From assembly GCA_964019695.1 (NCBI GenBank), contig OZ026515.1:135032549-135096548 (forward strand): 64,000 nucleotides of DNA, in the 5' to 3' direction. The notes under the pieces are model-generated. The model was given only the letters and a program-made list of their open reading frames with translations. It did no database searches and was not told the DNA's origin. The stretch comes from Loripinus fragilis. Taxonomy: Eukaryota; Mollusca; Bivalvia; Lucinida; Lucinidae. Shown here piece by piece: positions 1-10,798 of the stretch (position 1 is its first letter; each line of letters opens with the position of its first letter). The position numbers and the translations under genes are program-made.

Positions 1-91
1 GACAGACAGACAGACAGACAGGAGACAGACATATAGATAGACATACAGACAGACAGACAGACAGAAAGACAGACAGACAGACAGACAGATA
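1..91. repeat. (GACA)n microsatellite
   Basis: Tandem GACA tetranucleotides with a few interruptions (GGAGACA, ATAGATAG, GAAAGACA). The array begins at the window edge, so its true length is unknown. Confidence 0.95.
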
Positions 92-219
92 TCATGTCCC
101 ATCTCAGCTGCAGATATGACTACAAACCATATCATGTTACATCTCAGCAGACTGCCCTCTGTATATATGCTCACAAACTGGTGCATCATGCTTGCTAAGT
201 TTAAACTCGTTATATCACT

Positions 220-1128
220 AAAGTGTCAAACAGTTATGGACCTCAATTAGGCCAGACATTTTCAGACTGGACAGAATGTCAGGCTTGATCTTGTTCCAAA
301 TTGTTTGAAAGGTTATCAGCAGATGACAATTTCATGTAAAGTTTTAACGCAAAGTTAAAATACATCGATTCAACTTCAACTTGTCATAACCTCTAAAGTG
401 TCAAACAGTTTGGACCCCTATCAGGTCCGGACAGAATGTTTAGCTTGATCTGGGTAAAGGGTTATCAGCAGATGACAATCTCGGGTAAAAGGTTTAACGC
501 AAAGTTAAAATACATCGGTTCAACTTGTCATAACCTCTAAAGTGTCAAACAGTTTGGACCCCTATCAGGTCCGGACAGAATGTCAGGCCTGATCTGGGTC
601 CAAATTGTTTGAAAGGGTTATCAGCAGATGACAATGTCATGTCATGCGCGGATCCAGAAAGTTTTGTCAGGGGGGTCCAAATTTGATAGAGGTTTTTAGG
701 TGATGAGGATATAGGATCCAAATACCGCTATACATGGGCCATCATCCGCCCGCCAGGGAAACGCCACTTAATGGCGTTTCGCTGGCTGGCCGATAATGGC
801 CCAACATTAAATGCTGACTTGGTAGCTTTGTGATTTTTATGGGATCCAGACCAGTATTGAAAGGAAACTCTATATTTTTGTGATTTTTCAGGGGGGTCCG
901 GACCCCGTCCCCCTTCCTCTGGATCCGCACATGCATGTAAAGGTTTAACGCAAAAATAAAATACATGGGTTCAACTTGTGTTAACCTATAAAGTGTCAAA
1001 CAGTTTGGACCCTGATCAGGCCTGAACAGAATGTTGGGCCTGATCTGGGTCCAAACTGTTTGCAAAGGTTATCAGCAGATGACATGTCAGGTAAAGTTTT
1101 AATGCAAAAGGTAAAATACAATGGATTT
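220..1128. repeat. Tandem array of hairpin-core repeat B1, interrupted by element J
   Basis: The motif AAAGTGTCAAACAGTTTGGA recurs at about 220, 395, 539 and 990. The 395-539 spacing is 144 bp. Each unit has the B1 core (GATCAGGCC-type arm, then an inverted GGCCTGATC arm) followed by GGTTATCAGCAGATGACA. The 539-990 spacing is expanded by the J insertion at 643-933. B1 is dispersed through the whole window; here it is in local tandem form. Confidence 0.8.
643..933. mobile_element. Non-autonomous TIR element, family J
   Basis: The ends are CATGCGCGGATCCAGA on the left and TCTGGATCCGCACATG on the right, inverted copies of each other. The element is flanked by CATGT at 638-642 and 934-938, a 5-bp TSD. 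The interior carries a hairpin (GAAACGCCACTTAATGGCGTTTC) and a GGGGGGTCCGGACCCC palindrome. Related copies lie at 13250-13555, 19905-20402, 28022-28213 and 57196-57483. There is no coding capacity. The superfamily is not assigned. Confidence 0.8.
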
Positions 1129-1140
1129 GACCCAAAGTTG

Positions 1141-1336
1141 TTTGTTTGATTTGATTCTTTACATCCCATCAACAGTCTTTCAGTTATAAAGGAACGGGTC
1201 TTCCTGGGTTGAACCAGTACTAAGCAAGGATTAATGTTCTTGCTCAAGGACACAATGCAGTGACGCCGGTGAGGCTCGAAGCCGCGGCCCTTCGGTCTCG
1301 AGTCAAGCACTCTACCACTGAGCCACTGCGCTCCCT
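1141..1336 (-). mobile_element. tRNA-derived SINE, family S1
   Basis: Read on the minus strand it starts GGGAGCGCAGTGGCTCAGTG, with an RNA polymerase III A box (TGGCTCAGTGGTAGAGTG) and a B box (mutated here to GCTTCGAGCCTC). A conserved body and the tail GAATCAAATCAAACAAA follow. It is flanked by a perfect 12-bp TSD, GACCCAAAGTTG, at 1129-1140 and 1337-1348, so it moved by LINE-driven retrotransposition. Sister copies: 18941, 19965, 44467, 48369 and 58856. Confidence 0.92.
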
Positions 1337-1390
1337 GACCCAAAGTTGTCAGAACCTGGAACAACAATTTGGATCCTGGTCAGGGATACA

Positions 1391-1391
<1 letters not shown>

Positions 1392-1431
<40 letters not shown>
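1392..1431. repeat. Poly-G run of 40
   Basis: An uninterrupted run of G. It would strongly favour quadruplex formation and is hard to sequence, so the length may be an assembly estimate. Confidence 0.95.
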
Positions 1432-1432
<1 letters not shown>

Positions 1433-1506
1433 GTCATAATTGATAACTTTTTCTCATATCTAACTTTTGTCACAGCATCCAGTACTGAGTAGATCCAAAT
1501 ATTACA

Positions 1507-1612
1507 TGCGCTGATCCAAAGGGGCAATGGGCCCAGACCCCCTGGAAAAACACAAGTTATATGGGATTCTATATCACCCTAGAAAAAGTTGGATCTCCCC
1601 CTGGAAAAATGT
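1507..1612. mobile_element. Fragment related to the J-variant at 13250
   Basis: The segment GAAAAACACAAGTTATATGG followed by GGGATTCTATA matches the 5' third of the 13250-13555 element (AAAATCACAAGTTATATGGG), with the same GACCCCCTGGAAA context. The other end is not recognisable. Confidence 0.5.
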
Positions 1613-2640
1613 TGAAGCCCCTCTCACGGCCTCCAATCTCTGCCTCCTTCTCCAAAAAGAGCAGAACGTAAAGGGAGGCGAAGGCCCTTCCGGGAAGCAG
1701 GCAGTGGGCATAAACTATGGAACACGGTAAGTTGTGTTGACACATTTTCAATCATAAGTAAATTTTCAGCGCAAAACTCGAAAATCTAAGAATGCTATGC
1801 TTCGGGCAATTGTTCAAGCTATCCGTAGAGCATGCTGTTTGCACATTTGAACTTAGTTTGTAAGCGTGAGAGCTTTCCTCCCGTTGCACAGTTGTCCAAG
1901 AAACGGTGGTTCCCGCATGGTTTTGCCTTCTAACCAAACGTATAGTAGCGTTTGGACCCTTATTCATACTACCGAGGCCCCTCCACACCCATGTTGTCCC
2001 AAATGCAATTTTTCGAGATATTTCAATGATAATTGAGTGATTTAGAGCCAAATTTCTTTTGGAGCAGGAGGCAAAGGGCAGGAGAAGGAGGCTGGGAGAG
2101 GAGGAGCAGGCGGCGATGATATCAAAATTTGCATTGATTTTGAGCTTCATCTATGCTGGAATGCCATATAATAATTGCAGGGAATTTTCTTGAAAAGGAT
2201 AGCGCTTATGACAGGCTGTATATTGTACCAATTAAAGGTGTTGAGTGTCAAACTTGGAGGTGTGATGTGTCAGAATTCAGATTCAAAATAGTCATTTATT
2301 TATCTGGAATTTGATAATATCTCAAGGTATATGGAATTTAAAGACCGTTTTAATGTGTTAAAGCTCCTAAGATATTAGAGACACTAATATCTTTCACGTC
2401 TAAATGATCGCAAACTGATGCAGTTCACCCCACCCACACCCGAGTTTTTTTTCCAATAATTTGGGAAAAATTGGTGCTATTATAATCAAAATAATCGTGG
2501 CGGGACAAAAGACAATGTTTTCCCTTCGAAATAAGCGCAGACTGGTAAAAAAATCGGAAAATATGAATAAATAAGGCCCATTTTTCATCTTTTTCCCGTT
2601 ACCCGTAATGTTAAAATTCACCGTTCACATCACCACGGTA
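1613..2640. other. No recognised gene
   Basis: Two purine-rich stretches, one read on the minus strand at about 1620-1665 and one on the plus strand at about 2056-2110, are similar to each other in opposite orientation (GGAGNAGGAGGCARAG). A minus-strand frame stays open over 1752-2150, but its translation (serine/leucine-rich, with no recognisable motif) matches no family I know. A GTAAGT donor-like site follows an open plus frame at 1727. None of this is enough to call an exon. Confidence 0.4.
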
Positions 2641-2668
2641 CATTTGTTTACCTATGTCGCTAAAGCTG

Positions 2669-2676
2669 TGACGTCA
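2669..2676. promoter_or_regulatory. CRE-type palindrome TGACGTCA
   Basis: A perfect 8-bp cAMP-response-element consensus. No recognised gene starts nearby, so a promoter role is speculative. Similar GACGTCA/AACGTCA words occur inside the transposon at 11898-12957. Confidence 0.2.
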
Positions 2677-2829
2677 CGGCGGTCCAGAGAATAGGAAATT
2701 GTCACAATCATAGCAAGTTTAATTCAGAAAACTTTTTGTTGGACCTTTGAACTTGAAGATCACATAACAGTTCACCGAAACACACACTTACATTGGACCA
2801 GCTCCGACCTAGGAGGCTATTTCATACAG

Positions 2830-2995
2830 GGGATGAATTGACCTGGGCGAGTTGAATACAACTCTACAACCCGGATTCACAAAGGTAAGGCCCTTTCAAA
2901 GGGTGTTCGGACATCGAAACTTTTTCTTTCTGCGAGTGGGATTGGACCTCTAGCACCAGAGACAAGTCCGCTAACCACTGAGCGGAGAGCTACCA
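2830..2995 (-). mobile_element. tRNA-like SINE fragment, different from S1
   Basis: On the minus strand, TGGTAGCTCTCCGCTCAGTG followed by GTTAGCGG resembles an A box, and GAGGTCCAATCCCACTCG is a degenerate B box about 35 nt later. That is the layout of a tRNA-derived SINE head. The far end and TSD cannot be defined. Confidence 0.45.
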
Positions 2996-3058
2996 CGCTT
3001 CACTCAGAGCTCAAAGGCTGGGCAGGGCTTTTGGATCCGACCGAACATGATAGATATA

Positions 3059-3450
3059 CCCCGGGAGATATACAGGTTGGGAACACTTCTATTTTGATCT
3101 GTTATAGTTCAATTGATCTAAAATAGACAGATTTGTCTACTTAAAAGCACTGAAATAATGCTTTATCTGCTCTGCGCAGGTGTTGCCAAAAAATTGCAAA
3201 ATCATTCTCCAGCCAAACTGTAGCCTTTGTTGATGCGATCTTGATGGTGTAAAAGTTTTGATTTTTCATCGCCGAAATTTTTGCAGAAAACCCTTTTTTA
3301 TAAATTTGTCTGCTGATTTTGTTAGGAATTCAATTTACCAGATGAACTTTCAATAAATGCTGTTGAAGCTTCCAGACTTCTTAAGACCAACATGTACACT
3401 GCCATTTCTGCAGCCTTTCTTTGACCCGGTCATGATGTCATGATGATGAG
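3059..3450 (+). repeat. Duplicated segment K, uninterrupted copy
   Basis: It matches in reverse the sequence 10798-10610 joined to 6973-6870: shared words include GGTTGGGAACACTTCTATTT, CATTCTCCAGCCAAACTGTA and GATTTTTCATCG with GCAGAAAACCC. In the other copy this segment lies in intron 1 of the RRP12-like gene and is split by a transposon. This copy gives the empty site for that insertion. Confidence 0.8.
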
Positions 3451-3961
3451 GTCGATTGGGCTGCTGCAAATCAAAGGAGCTCTAGCGATAAGGCGTATAT
3501 TTTCCCTAGTTGACATGATTAAGAAACCTAAATTTTCAAATTGCCCTAATGTTTTTAAAATTGGACTGTTTCTGTAGTAAAATATGCATAGCAAGCATCA
3601 AAATAGGTTTCAAAGCGATCCATCATTTACAAAGCCGTGAAAATTTGCGCCTTCTACTCCCACCCCTCATTTTACGTCTTTAGACTGGGTGCCGTTTAGA
3701 TGATAGTTTTAGTAAATCCTTTGCAGGTTTTCAAAAAGCAAAAGTGCTAAAATTTTAAGGATATGAGTGCCCTTCATTTCCAAAACTTTGCGGTATTCCT
3801 TCTGCGCATGCGTACGAAATATACTTAAAATTGTGACGTTTGTCATTGAAAACATGAAACTGGCGCCTTTCAGTTTGTTTTTAGATGCTTTCCCCCCCTA
3901 GACCCAAGATGCCCTTTGGACAACTAAAAGTCGCTATACAAATATATAACATATGTAAATG

Positions 3962-4497
3962 GGGGAACGGACAAAAGCCCACTGGAACAAAAGCCCACTA
4001 GGACAAAAGCCCACTGGACAATATCCCACTGGACAAAAGCCCACTGCTTAATTTGGCAGGGTGGACAAAAGCCCACTTCTTTGAAAAAAATAGGTTTAAG
4101 TTTTTTATGAAACTGTTAACCCTGATCAGACTGCTCCTTCAGGGTAAGACGCTCCTGCAGTGTGTTTTCATTGACATCATTATTTCTCCTGTATGTTGTG
4201 ACAAACAACTTAATTAAGGTGTTAAAAGCCATTGATATTTGAAGAAAATCAATTTACAGTTTGGGTCAAACAATCAATTTTAATTGGGAAACATATGTCT
4301 AATTAATCCAAATGCCCTTTGATCTGGTAGTAACAATTAGCATGCACTTTTATAGAGGAGCCAAACAAAAAGAGATGTTTGAAATTTCAGATCTGAAAAG
4401 AAGGGAGATTCTCCATATGTCTGTCCGTTTCCCCCCATGCGTAGGCTCGGGCTATTTTTTGGGTTTCAAAATTTTGAATTTCAATATTTTTTTATTT

Positions 4498-4528
<31 letters not shown>

Positions 4529-4972
4529 GGGGGGGTAGGGGTTCAGAAAACTGAATATTTTTGGGGGTATGAAGATTTTGTGGATATTTTTTAGGGGTCA
4601 TCATAAAATTGGACTTTATTTAGAGGTCATTTCTATGCATTTTAGGGTCTTTTCTGAAGGTCAGGGTACAGAATGGAGGATATTTTTTGGGTTGCTAAAA
4701 GTTCAAATATTCATTTGGGGTGCTTGAGATTCTTGATATTTTTTGGGGTGAATGGTAGATGCTGGGCCCGAGCCTACGCATGAAGAAAAAATGAGAGTAG
4801 CCCACCCCCTGGGGTTTGTCTATCAGTTCAAACCTATCCCTGTTAAATGCATATAAGTGGGCTTTTGTCCTAGTGGGCTTTTGTCCCAGTGGGCTTTTGT
4901 CCTAGTGGGCTTTTGTCCAGTGGGCTTTTGTCCCAGTGGGCTTTTGTCCTAGTGGGCTTTTGTCCTACACTC
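3962..4972. mobile_element. Foldback-like element with tandem-repeat termini
   Basis: The left end carries 16-17 bp units GGACAAAAGCCCACT (3969-4075). The right end carries seven inverted units AGTGGGCTTTTGTCC (4858-4967). It is flanked by ATGTAAATG at 3953-3961 and 4973-4981, a 9-bp TSD. There is no transposase. TSD length and long repetitive termini are as in foldback or Mutator-like elements (family knowledge); the assignment is inference. Confidence 0.8.
4436..4782. mobile_element. TIR element nested in the foldback element
   Basis: CATGCGTAGGCTCGGGC at 4436-4452 and its perfect inverse GCCCGAGCCTACGCATG at 4766-4782 delimit 347 bp rich in TTTTTTGGGGT words. A run of 28 G follows T7 at 4508-4535. 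Confidence 0.7.
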
Positions 4973-5148
4973 ATGTAAATGGCGTCTTGGGTCTAGGGGG
5001 GGAAAGGGGTTGTATAAGCGAAAGAAGACATCAAATATCTGACAAAAATAGACCACTTTGCACGATGGCCGCTTTTATTGTACATCAACTGTATAAAAAG
5101 TTTTACTGTACGTAGCGTGGTTCCCTGTTTAACGGTCTAGTTCCCATA

Positions 5149-5989
5149 TATACTGAACAGCAAAAGAAACGCATATTTGGTATAGTGTATAAATTGGGCT
5201 TTAAATAGTCATCTAATGATATGTAAGGTATCACTGATGTATGGAACATGTGTATAATCAAATGCATTACAAATGGATGGCTAATTGGGATAATGGTAAT
5301 AAAGGGGGCGTAACTCCGGGCGTAATAAAATAACTCATAATAAAGGCAACTTTCGAAATGGTGTATGCCTAAAACCACCAAACGGATTTGAATGAAAATC
5401 ACTCTGCGTGGTAATCTGGACAAACAGAATACTTATGAAGGTTGAATTGTCTGATATTCTTCAAGGTGAACCATTGTGACCCAGTTACATTATCGGACAG
5501 TTAACCGGAAGTGTGCTTAATACAGACAAGAAATGGTCCAAACAATCGCTTTATACGTTTCTGTTGGACAGTACCTTACTTGACATCAATCATACTGTGC
5601 CAGATTTTCTTACACCCCAAAGATATTAGTGGTTTTCAATACCAATGCAACAATACAAAAATGAAGATTTTTGAATTAGCAGTATAATTTCTACAGCAGT
5701 GAATTTTAATGTTTTATGGTGTTTTCTTGTCTGTTACATTGTGTTCTCATGACATGCAATGAAATTGGATTCAAATCGTGTCTTTTCCAATGTACAGCAC
5801 TGTTTTTGCGTTTTTTGCATTATTCATCAAAAAAATAAGAATTAACTGTGTAATGACAAATAAAAATGGTCTGGAACAAAAGCATGAGTCCGTTCAAACA
5901 TGTTCATATCATTTAGGGTAAAATTTGATAAGGGTTTCTGGTATTAATTGGATATTGAAAAATATGCGTTTCTTTTGCTGTCAAGTATA
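5149..5989. mobile_element. Non-autonomous Tc1/mariner-like element
   Basis: The ends TATACTGAACAGCAAAAGAA and, inverted, CTTTTGCTGTCAAGTATA share AGCAAAAGAAACGCATATTT. The outermost bases are TA on both sides, compatible with a TA target. The 841-bp interior has no transposase frame. The superfamily is inferred from the TA target and TIR style. Confidence 0.65.
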
Positions 5990-6869
5990 TGTTACTGAAT
6001 AACAAGCACAGTTGATGATCGAAATAAATTCTTATTCAATAAGAAGTAGCGTTATTACATGCATGAAAGAAACCCAGTTTTAGATATACAAATTTGGGGC
6101 AATGGTGCATCGACGGCTCGTCTATATATATTTGTTGAATGTGCCTAGTTTCTCCAGTCGTTATTTCAACAAAATAAAACGAACGTCTCGTTTAGGGAGG
6201 TTGCTCGCCTTATCACTAGAAATTCTTTCCTACAACAGCATCCAAATGTATGGTGGCCAAAAAGTGTCATGCATATTTAGAGAAATGGGTTTACAGTTAA
6301 TATACAGTGCACAATCCAATTATTTTTGGTATAAAATTGCTTTAGTTTTAGTTTGGTTCCATTTATATGTTTAATCTAAAACTCATGAATTTTATTCTAA
6401 TTATTTATTTTTATCTGGTATTTTGTTTCTGTGTCAAAATATTAAAGATTTCAACTTTTTCACAGACAAAATATTATTTAAATAATTTGTAGTTGCCTCC
6501 CTTGACATGGTTACAAGTATTGGCTTTTTAAACCAAAATAAGCAAAACATGTTTTATGCAACTCTTAAAATTTGCACTGGGACATTTAAAACCCACAGGA
6601 AGAGAGTCCTATTTACTCATGTAATACAAGCCTGAAGGAAAACACTGAAGTCACACACAATAAAGACTGTCTTCTCAAAAAAAAACTAAAATTTTCTCTG
6701 TATATGGATGTCATTTATTTGCCTTCATACTTTTGGATGCTGTTAAGGGGGGAAAATTAGATTTGCAGCGGAACAAGTGACCTTATTATCATTTTTCTGT
6801 CCAGAAATGAATGTGTGAATGTTGTTCTCAAGAAGTCTGTAAGGAATATCAATAACATTATTTACTGAA
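5990..6869. other. No recognised gene
   Basis: AT-rich sequence with short open frames only. A 90-codon plus-strand frame at 6102-6374 shows no domain, no homologue I recognise and no splice context. Confidence 0.4.
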
Positions 6870-6973
6870 AATTCATCTCTTAAATTGAATTTTAACAAAA
6901 TCAGCAAACAATTTTATAAAAAAGGGTTTTTCTGCAAAAATTTCCTCGATGAAAAGTCAAAACTTTTACACCA
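6870..6973 (-). repeat. Segment K, second copy, distal part (intron 1 of the RRP12-like gene)
   Basis: Matches 3450-3240 in reverse. It ends in CTTTTACACCA, the target duplicated on the far side of the 6974-10609 element. Confidence 0.75.
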
Positions 6974-7605
6974 GTCTCCCTAAAAAGCGACAAGAAGCGA
7001 CAAGAAGTGTCAAGAATCAACAAGAAGTGACACGAAGCGTCAAGAGGATTTTATAAGCATTATAATGCAATTTTATGTATGTTGCATAGCAAAATCGATC
7101 ATATTTTACATGTACAAGTGTTTATATTGAAGTAAATGCAGTTACATTGCAAGTAACTATCAATTAACCCCCTTAAGTTTTGCCCGTGCGCTAAACTATT
7201 AGCGTCAAGAGATATCTCCTTAGCGACAAGAATAATTTACAATAAGTTACAAAGTAATGTATCAATCAAGATATTAAAACGAAGTTGCTCATCACTCTCC
7301 ATTTCTTAGATATATTCATAGACATTTGAAGACTCACATATCGCTGAAAATGCTGCTTTAGTCGCTAAGACTAAAGTAAGCGACAAGAAAAAATAACGTC
7401 ATGAGAAATCTCTTGAGACACAAGAAGTACAGATCTTCTAACGACCATTTAATATCTTAACATAAAACCTATCCGATTTTTAATATATAAAATGCTACTT
7501 ATCATTTATATAATAATAATCTCAAAACAGATGAAATATTAGCTCTTATAAATTGGAACGTGCGCCCACCTCGATAGCTTAATCTGAAGCGACAAGAAAA
7601 AGTCC

Positions 7606-7832
7606 TGGGGGACTAGAAATATTTAATACAGCAGAAATGACCCAAACTAGTCTCCTAAGCTACAGAGACTAGCTAGAAAATTGAAATTTCGCTGGTAGCA
7701 AGATAAGATATGATAGTTTCCAATAAGCAAATAACAAAGGCGCTGATCAGACTGCGCGGGATGCACAGACTGGTCTGCGCCTTTACTGTTCGCAAACCCC
7801 TGAAGACAGGTTTTCTCGCGTCGAGCGGCAAG
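7606..7832. mobile_element. Family A element, partial, inside the 3.6 kb element
   Basis: Contains the family A landmarks CTACAGAGACTAGCTAGAAA, AACAAAGGCGCTGATCAGAC and GAAGACAGGTTTTCTCGCGT. The left TIR is missing. Confidence 0.7.
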
Positions 7833-8657
7833 AAGAAAATAGACTAAGCGTCAAGAGAAGTTACAAACTAGAAAAGAATATGATAAGATTGTTGTTACGG
7901 AAATTAGCTTTGTTTTTATATAATCAGGTTGAATACCTTTAGTTTTGGAATGTAATGGTGTATGTAATATAGCTAGTCGCTTTAGGTGTGCAAACTTGTT
8001 TCATCTCATACCTTGTAAAATCCTAAGAGTTGTTATAGTCCAACAATTTGCCTACAAGAATTTATCACAATTGTAAATATGGTTAACTTTTGAGAAATAC
8101 CTTTTAGCACTTGAGTATACTCCAAAATATTATTACTAAACTGAAAAAGAGAAACCTGACGGAAACGACATCGTTCACTAAACCAGCATCCAAGCTATGC
8201 TATTTAGCGTCAAGAGAAATATTGCCTTACCCAATTAACCAAACGACCAGCTTTGAGTTGTGCTTAATTAGCCGTATCAACAGTGAACTCAAAGCTGAGT
8301 GACAGTAATTACCTTAATAGATGGCGCGTGTTAGCTTGTGGATGAAAAATACGTCTTACAAGAAATGAATTTTATGATATATTTCTGTTTTTTCTTTTCT
8401 TCAAAGACAGTTAGCCCCCCCCTCTCCTATATTTTCTAATGACACCCCCCCACATCCTATGATAGGATAATAATATATGATAAACCGGTTTTGTCGCGAC
8501 GAGTATAAATATAACACTCATACACTTCAGTGTGTGCTTGAAAAACAAGAGCGCAAATCAGTCTGGGTCTACGCTCTAGACCTATACGTATTGGCAACAG
8601 AAAAACGTTAGAATATGCACGGACTGCAGTGATTTTGAAATAATTACATATACATTT

Positions 8658-8845
8658 GGGCCTAGTCGCGGGAAGACCTTTCTTCGGAGCTTCCGACCAG
8701 ATTATTGCAATTACCAGCCTGCTCAGCCACAGAGGCTAGCTAGAATTTTGAAGTTTTGTTTGTCAGCGAATGACGAGGACGAGGATCTGACTACGCAGAC
8801 CGATTTGTGCCGTTGTTTTACACAGCCCCAAAGACAGTTTTTAGC
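8658..8845. mobile_element. Diverged family A element
   Basis: Starts GGGCCTAGTCGCGGGAAGAC and retains CAGAGGCTAGCTAGAA and CCCCAAAGACAG. It is degraded relative to the copies at 46-48 kb. Confidence 0.6.
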
Positions 8846-9029
8846 TCGATTATTAAAGAAGCTTTATTTTTATTGCTATTATATTACAGACAGGAACTCA
8901 TTTGCAAACAAATTAGTCCCTAACCAGTCTGTCCCTAGAGGAGCACTCTGACCAGGGACTTTTTGTTTGCATTAATTTTTTTTTCAATATTTTTTAACTG
9001 GAAGATTCCATATTATAAAAAATTCTCAG

Positions 9030-10200
9030 GCCACTTTCTTGTCGCCTTTCTTGACACTTCAAATGTGGCGCATTTTTCTTGTCGCTTCTCTAGACACTGG
9101 AAATGTGGAGTATTTTTCTTGTCGCTTCTCTTGACACTTAAAATGTAAAAGCTTTTCTTGACGCTTCAAATGTGGCGCATTTTTCTTGTCGCTTCTCTAG
9201 ACACTTGAAATGTGGAGCATTTTTCTTGTCGCTTCTCTTGACACTTAAAGAGGTAAATATTTGAGCAATAATACTGGTACCACTCATTATGACTTTCTCC
9301 AGGGGTCATACTGGGCAGATCAAAAGGACAGTTATAATGAGAAACAAGAAATCTTAAGCTGCATATCAGATGCAAAACTCAATAAAAACGAAGTACAAAT
9401 TGAGTCTCCGCACAAAAACGGTAATAGCGAAGGCAAAACTGCACATTTTAACAGTAACGATCATGAGCCCATGGAGGCTCACGAAACCAAATATACTGAA
9501 CATGCTGATTACGGGGAGGTCATATACCTCATCACCATCGACGTATATCTTAGTTAATACACCATATAGCTTTTTTTCTTGTCGCTTCTCTTGACGCTTC
9601 AAATGTGGCGCGATTTTCTTGTCGCTTCTCTTGACGCTTCAAATGTTGTGCATTTTTCTTGTCGCTTCTCTTGACATTTCAAATAGGACGCAGTTTACAA
9701 GGTCCATTGAGAAAGGGGCCATATATAAATTGAACATTTTATAGGTAGATTTCTAGTTAAAACATCATATAGCTTTGTCTCATGACATTTCTCTTGACGC
9801 TTCAATTGTGAGACATTTTACTTGCCGCTTCTCATGACACTTCAAATAGGACGCAGTTTACAAGGTCCATGGAGAAAGGGGGCATATATAAAATGAACAT
9901 TTTCCGGTATAATTAAGTTAATACATCATATAGATTTGTCTTATGACATTTCTCTTGACGTTTCAAATGTGGCGCAATTTTCTTGTCGCTTCTCTTGACC
10001 CTTCAAATGTGAGACATTTTACTTGCCGCTTCGCTTCCCTTTTTGGTGGCTATGTTTCAAATATCTAGCAGGTTTATCCAAAAAGGTCAAAGGAAAGGGG
10101 GTATATATATAAATTAAACATTTTCAGGTATATTATAGTTAATATACCATATAGCTTTGACTCGTGACATTTCTCTTGACGCTTGGACTAGCGCTCGAGC
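9030..10200. repeat. Tandem units of TTCTTGTCGCTTCTCTTGAC inside the 3.6 kb element
   Basis: Units of roughly 38-43 bp (TTTTTCTTGTCGCTTCTCTT followed by GACACTTCAAATGTGGCGCA) run at 9036-9255 and 9571-9680, with more spaced copies at 9780-9850, 9946-10035 and about 10165. A second repeat, GGACGCAGTTTACAAGGTCC, alternates with them at about 9687 and 9849. Confidence 0.85.
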
Positions 10201-10609
10201 TCAATCGCCAGGAGCTCTATTTTTAAAATATGTGGGCTTTCAAAATGATAGATATATAGAAAATGATACATGAACAACAAATATTTCTTTATTTTCTTGT
10301 TAGGTATAATGTTATTTGTAAAACACTAATTAAATATGTTGTTAATTCGTCTTGTCGCTCAGGACAAATCTCTTTACGCTTTATTTAGCGAGCAACCAGA
10401 AATTATGACATCTATTTAGGAGCCTTATATGTATTGCAAGTGCTTATAACTGGGGCTGAGATACTTTTATATGTCAAAATTTATCAAATCTTATCTTATT
10501 TACTCATTTTAAGCATTACAAATTGTTTAAAAGCCTCTTGACGCTTCGTGTCACTTCTTGTCGCTTCTTGTCACTTCTTGTCGCTCCTTGACGCTTTTTA
10601 GGGAGACCC

Positions 10610-10798
10610 CTTTTACACCATCTAGATCGCATCAACAAAGGCTACAGTTTGGCTGGAGAATGATTTTGCAATTTTTTGGCAACAGCTGCGCAGAGCATAT
10701 AAAGCATTATTTCGGTGCTTTTAAGTAGACAAATCGGTCTATTTTAGATCAATTGAACTATAACAGATCAAAATAGAAGTGTTCCCAACCTGATATAC
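10610..10798 (-). repeat. Segment K, second copy, proximal part (start of RRP12-like intron 1)
   Basis: Matches 3059-3240 in reverse. The similarity begins within a few bases of the predicted splice donor of the RRP12-like exon. Confidence 0.75.

Larger units (their letters stand above)
3886..5007. repeat. Inverted arms flanking the 3962-4972 foldback element
   Basis: CCCCCCTAGACCCAAGATGC at about 3893 is inverted as GGCGTCTTGGGTCTAGGGGG at about 4981. The arms belong to an older palindromic element into which the foldback element inserted. Confidence 0.65.
6974..10609. mobile_element. 3.6 kb foldback/Mutator-like element with GCGACAAGAA motif arrays
   Basis: It is bounded by an 11-bp perfect TSD, CTTTTACACCA (6963-6973 and 10610-10620), confirmed against the uninterrupted K copy at about 3240. 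The roughly 70-bp TIR starts GTCTCCCTAAAAAGCG and consists mainly of repeats of GCGACAAGAA / GCGTCAAGAG (left 6974-7044, right about 10535-10609). The same motif recurs across the interior, forward in the left half and inverted in the right half. No transposase was recognised, so it is non-autonomous or decayed. A Mutator-like (9-11 bp TSD, long TIR) affiliation is inference. Confidence 0.85.

Noticed and set aside
1260..1330. tRNA genes suggested by A and B boxes (here and at 18945, 20100, 44620, 48530, 58860, 11640, 2950)
   Set aside because: The boxes sit in 190-285 bp elements with shared non-tRNA bodies and target duplications, so they are SINE heads. The cloverleaf acceptor stems are not complete.
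1752..2150. 132-codon minus-strand open frame as a possible exon of the RRP12-like gene
   Set aside because: The translation shows no RRP12 or HEAT-repeat signature, and part of it is purine/pyrimidine-biased repeat-like sequence.
2040..2200. Plus-strand frame with E/R/K-rich peptide preceded by an AG acceptor-like site
   Set aside because: It is short, has no homologue I know, and its purine-rich part resembles another local stretch in inverted orientation.
6978..7045. CRISPR-like short direct repeats (GCGACAAGAA)
   Set aside because: Units are contiguous with no unique spacers of constant length and form the inverted terminus of a transposon in an animal genome.
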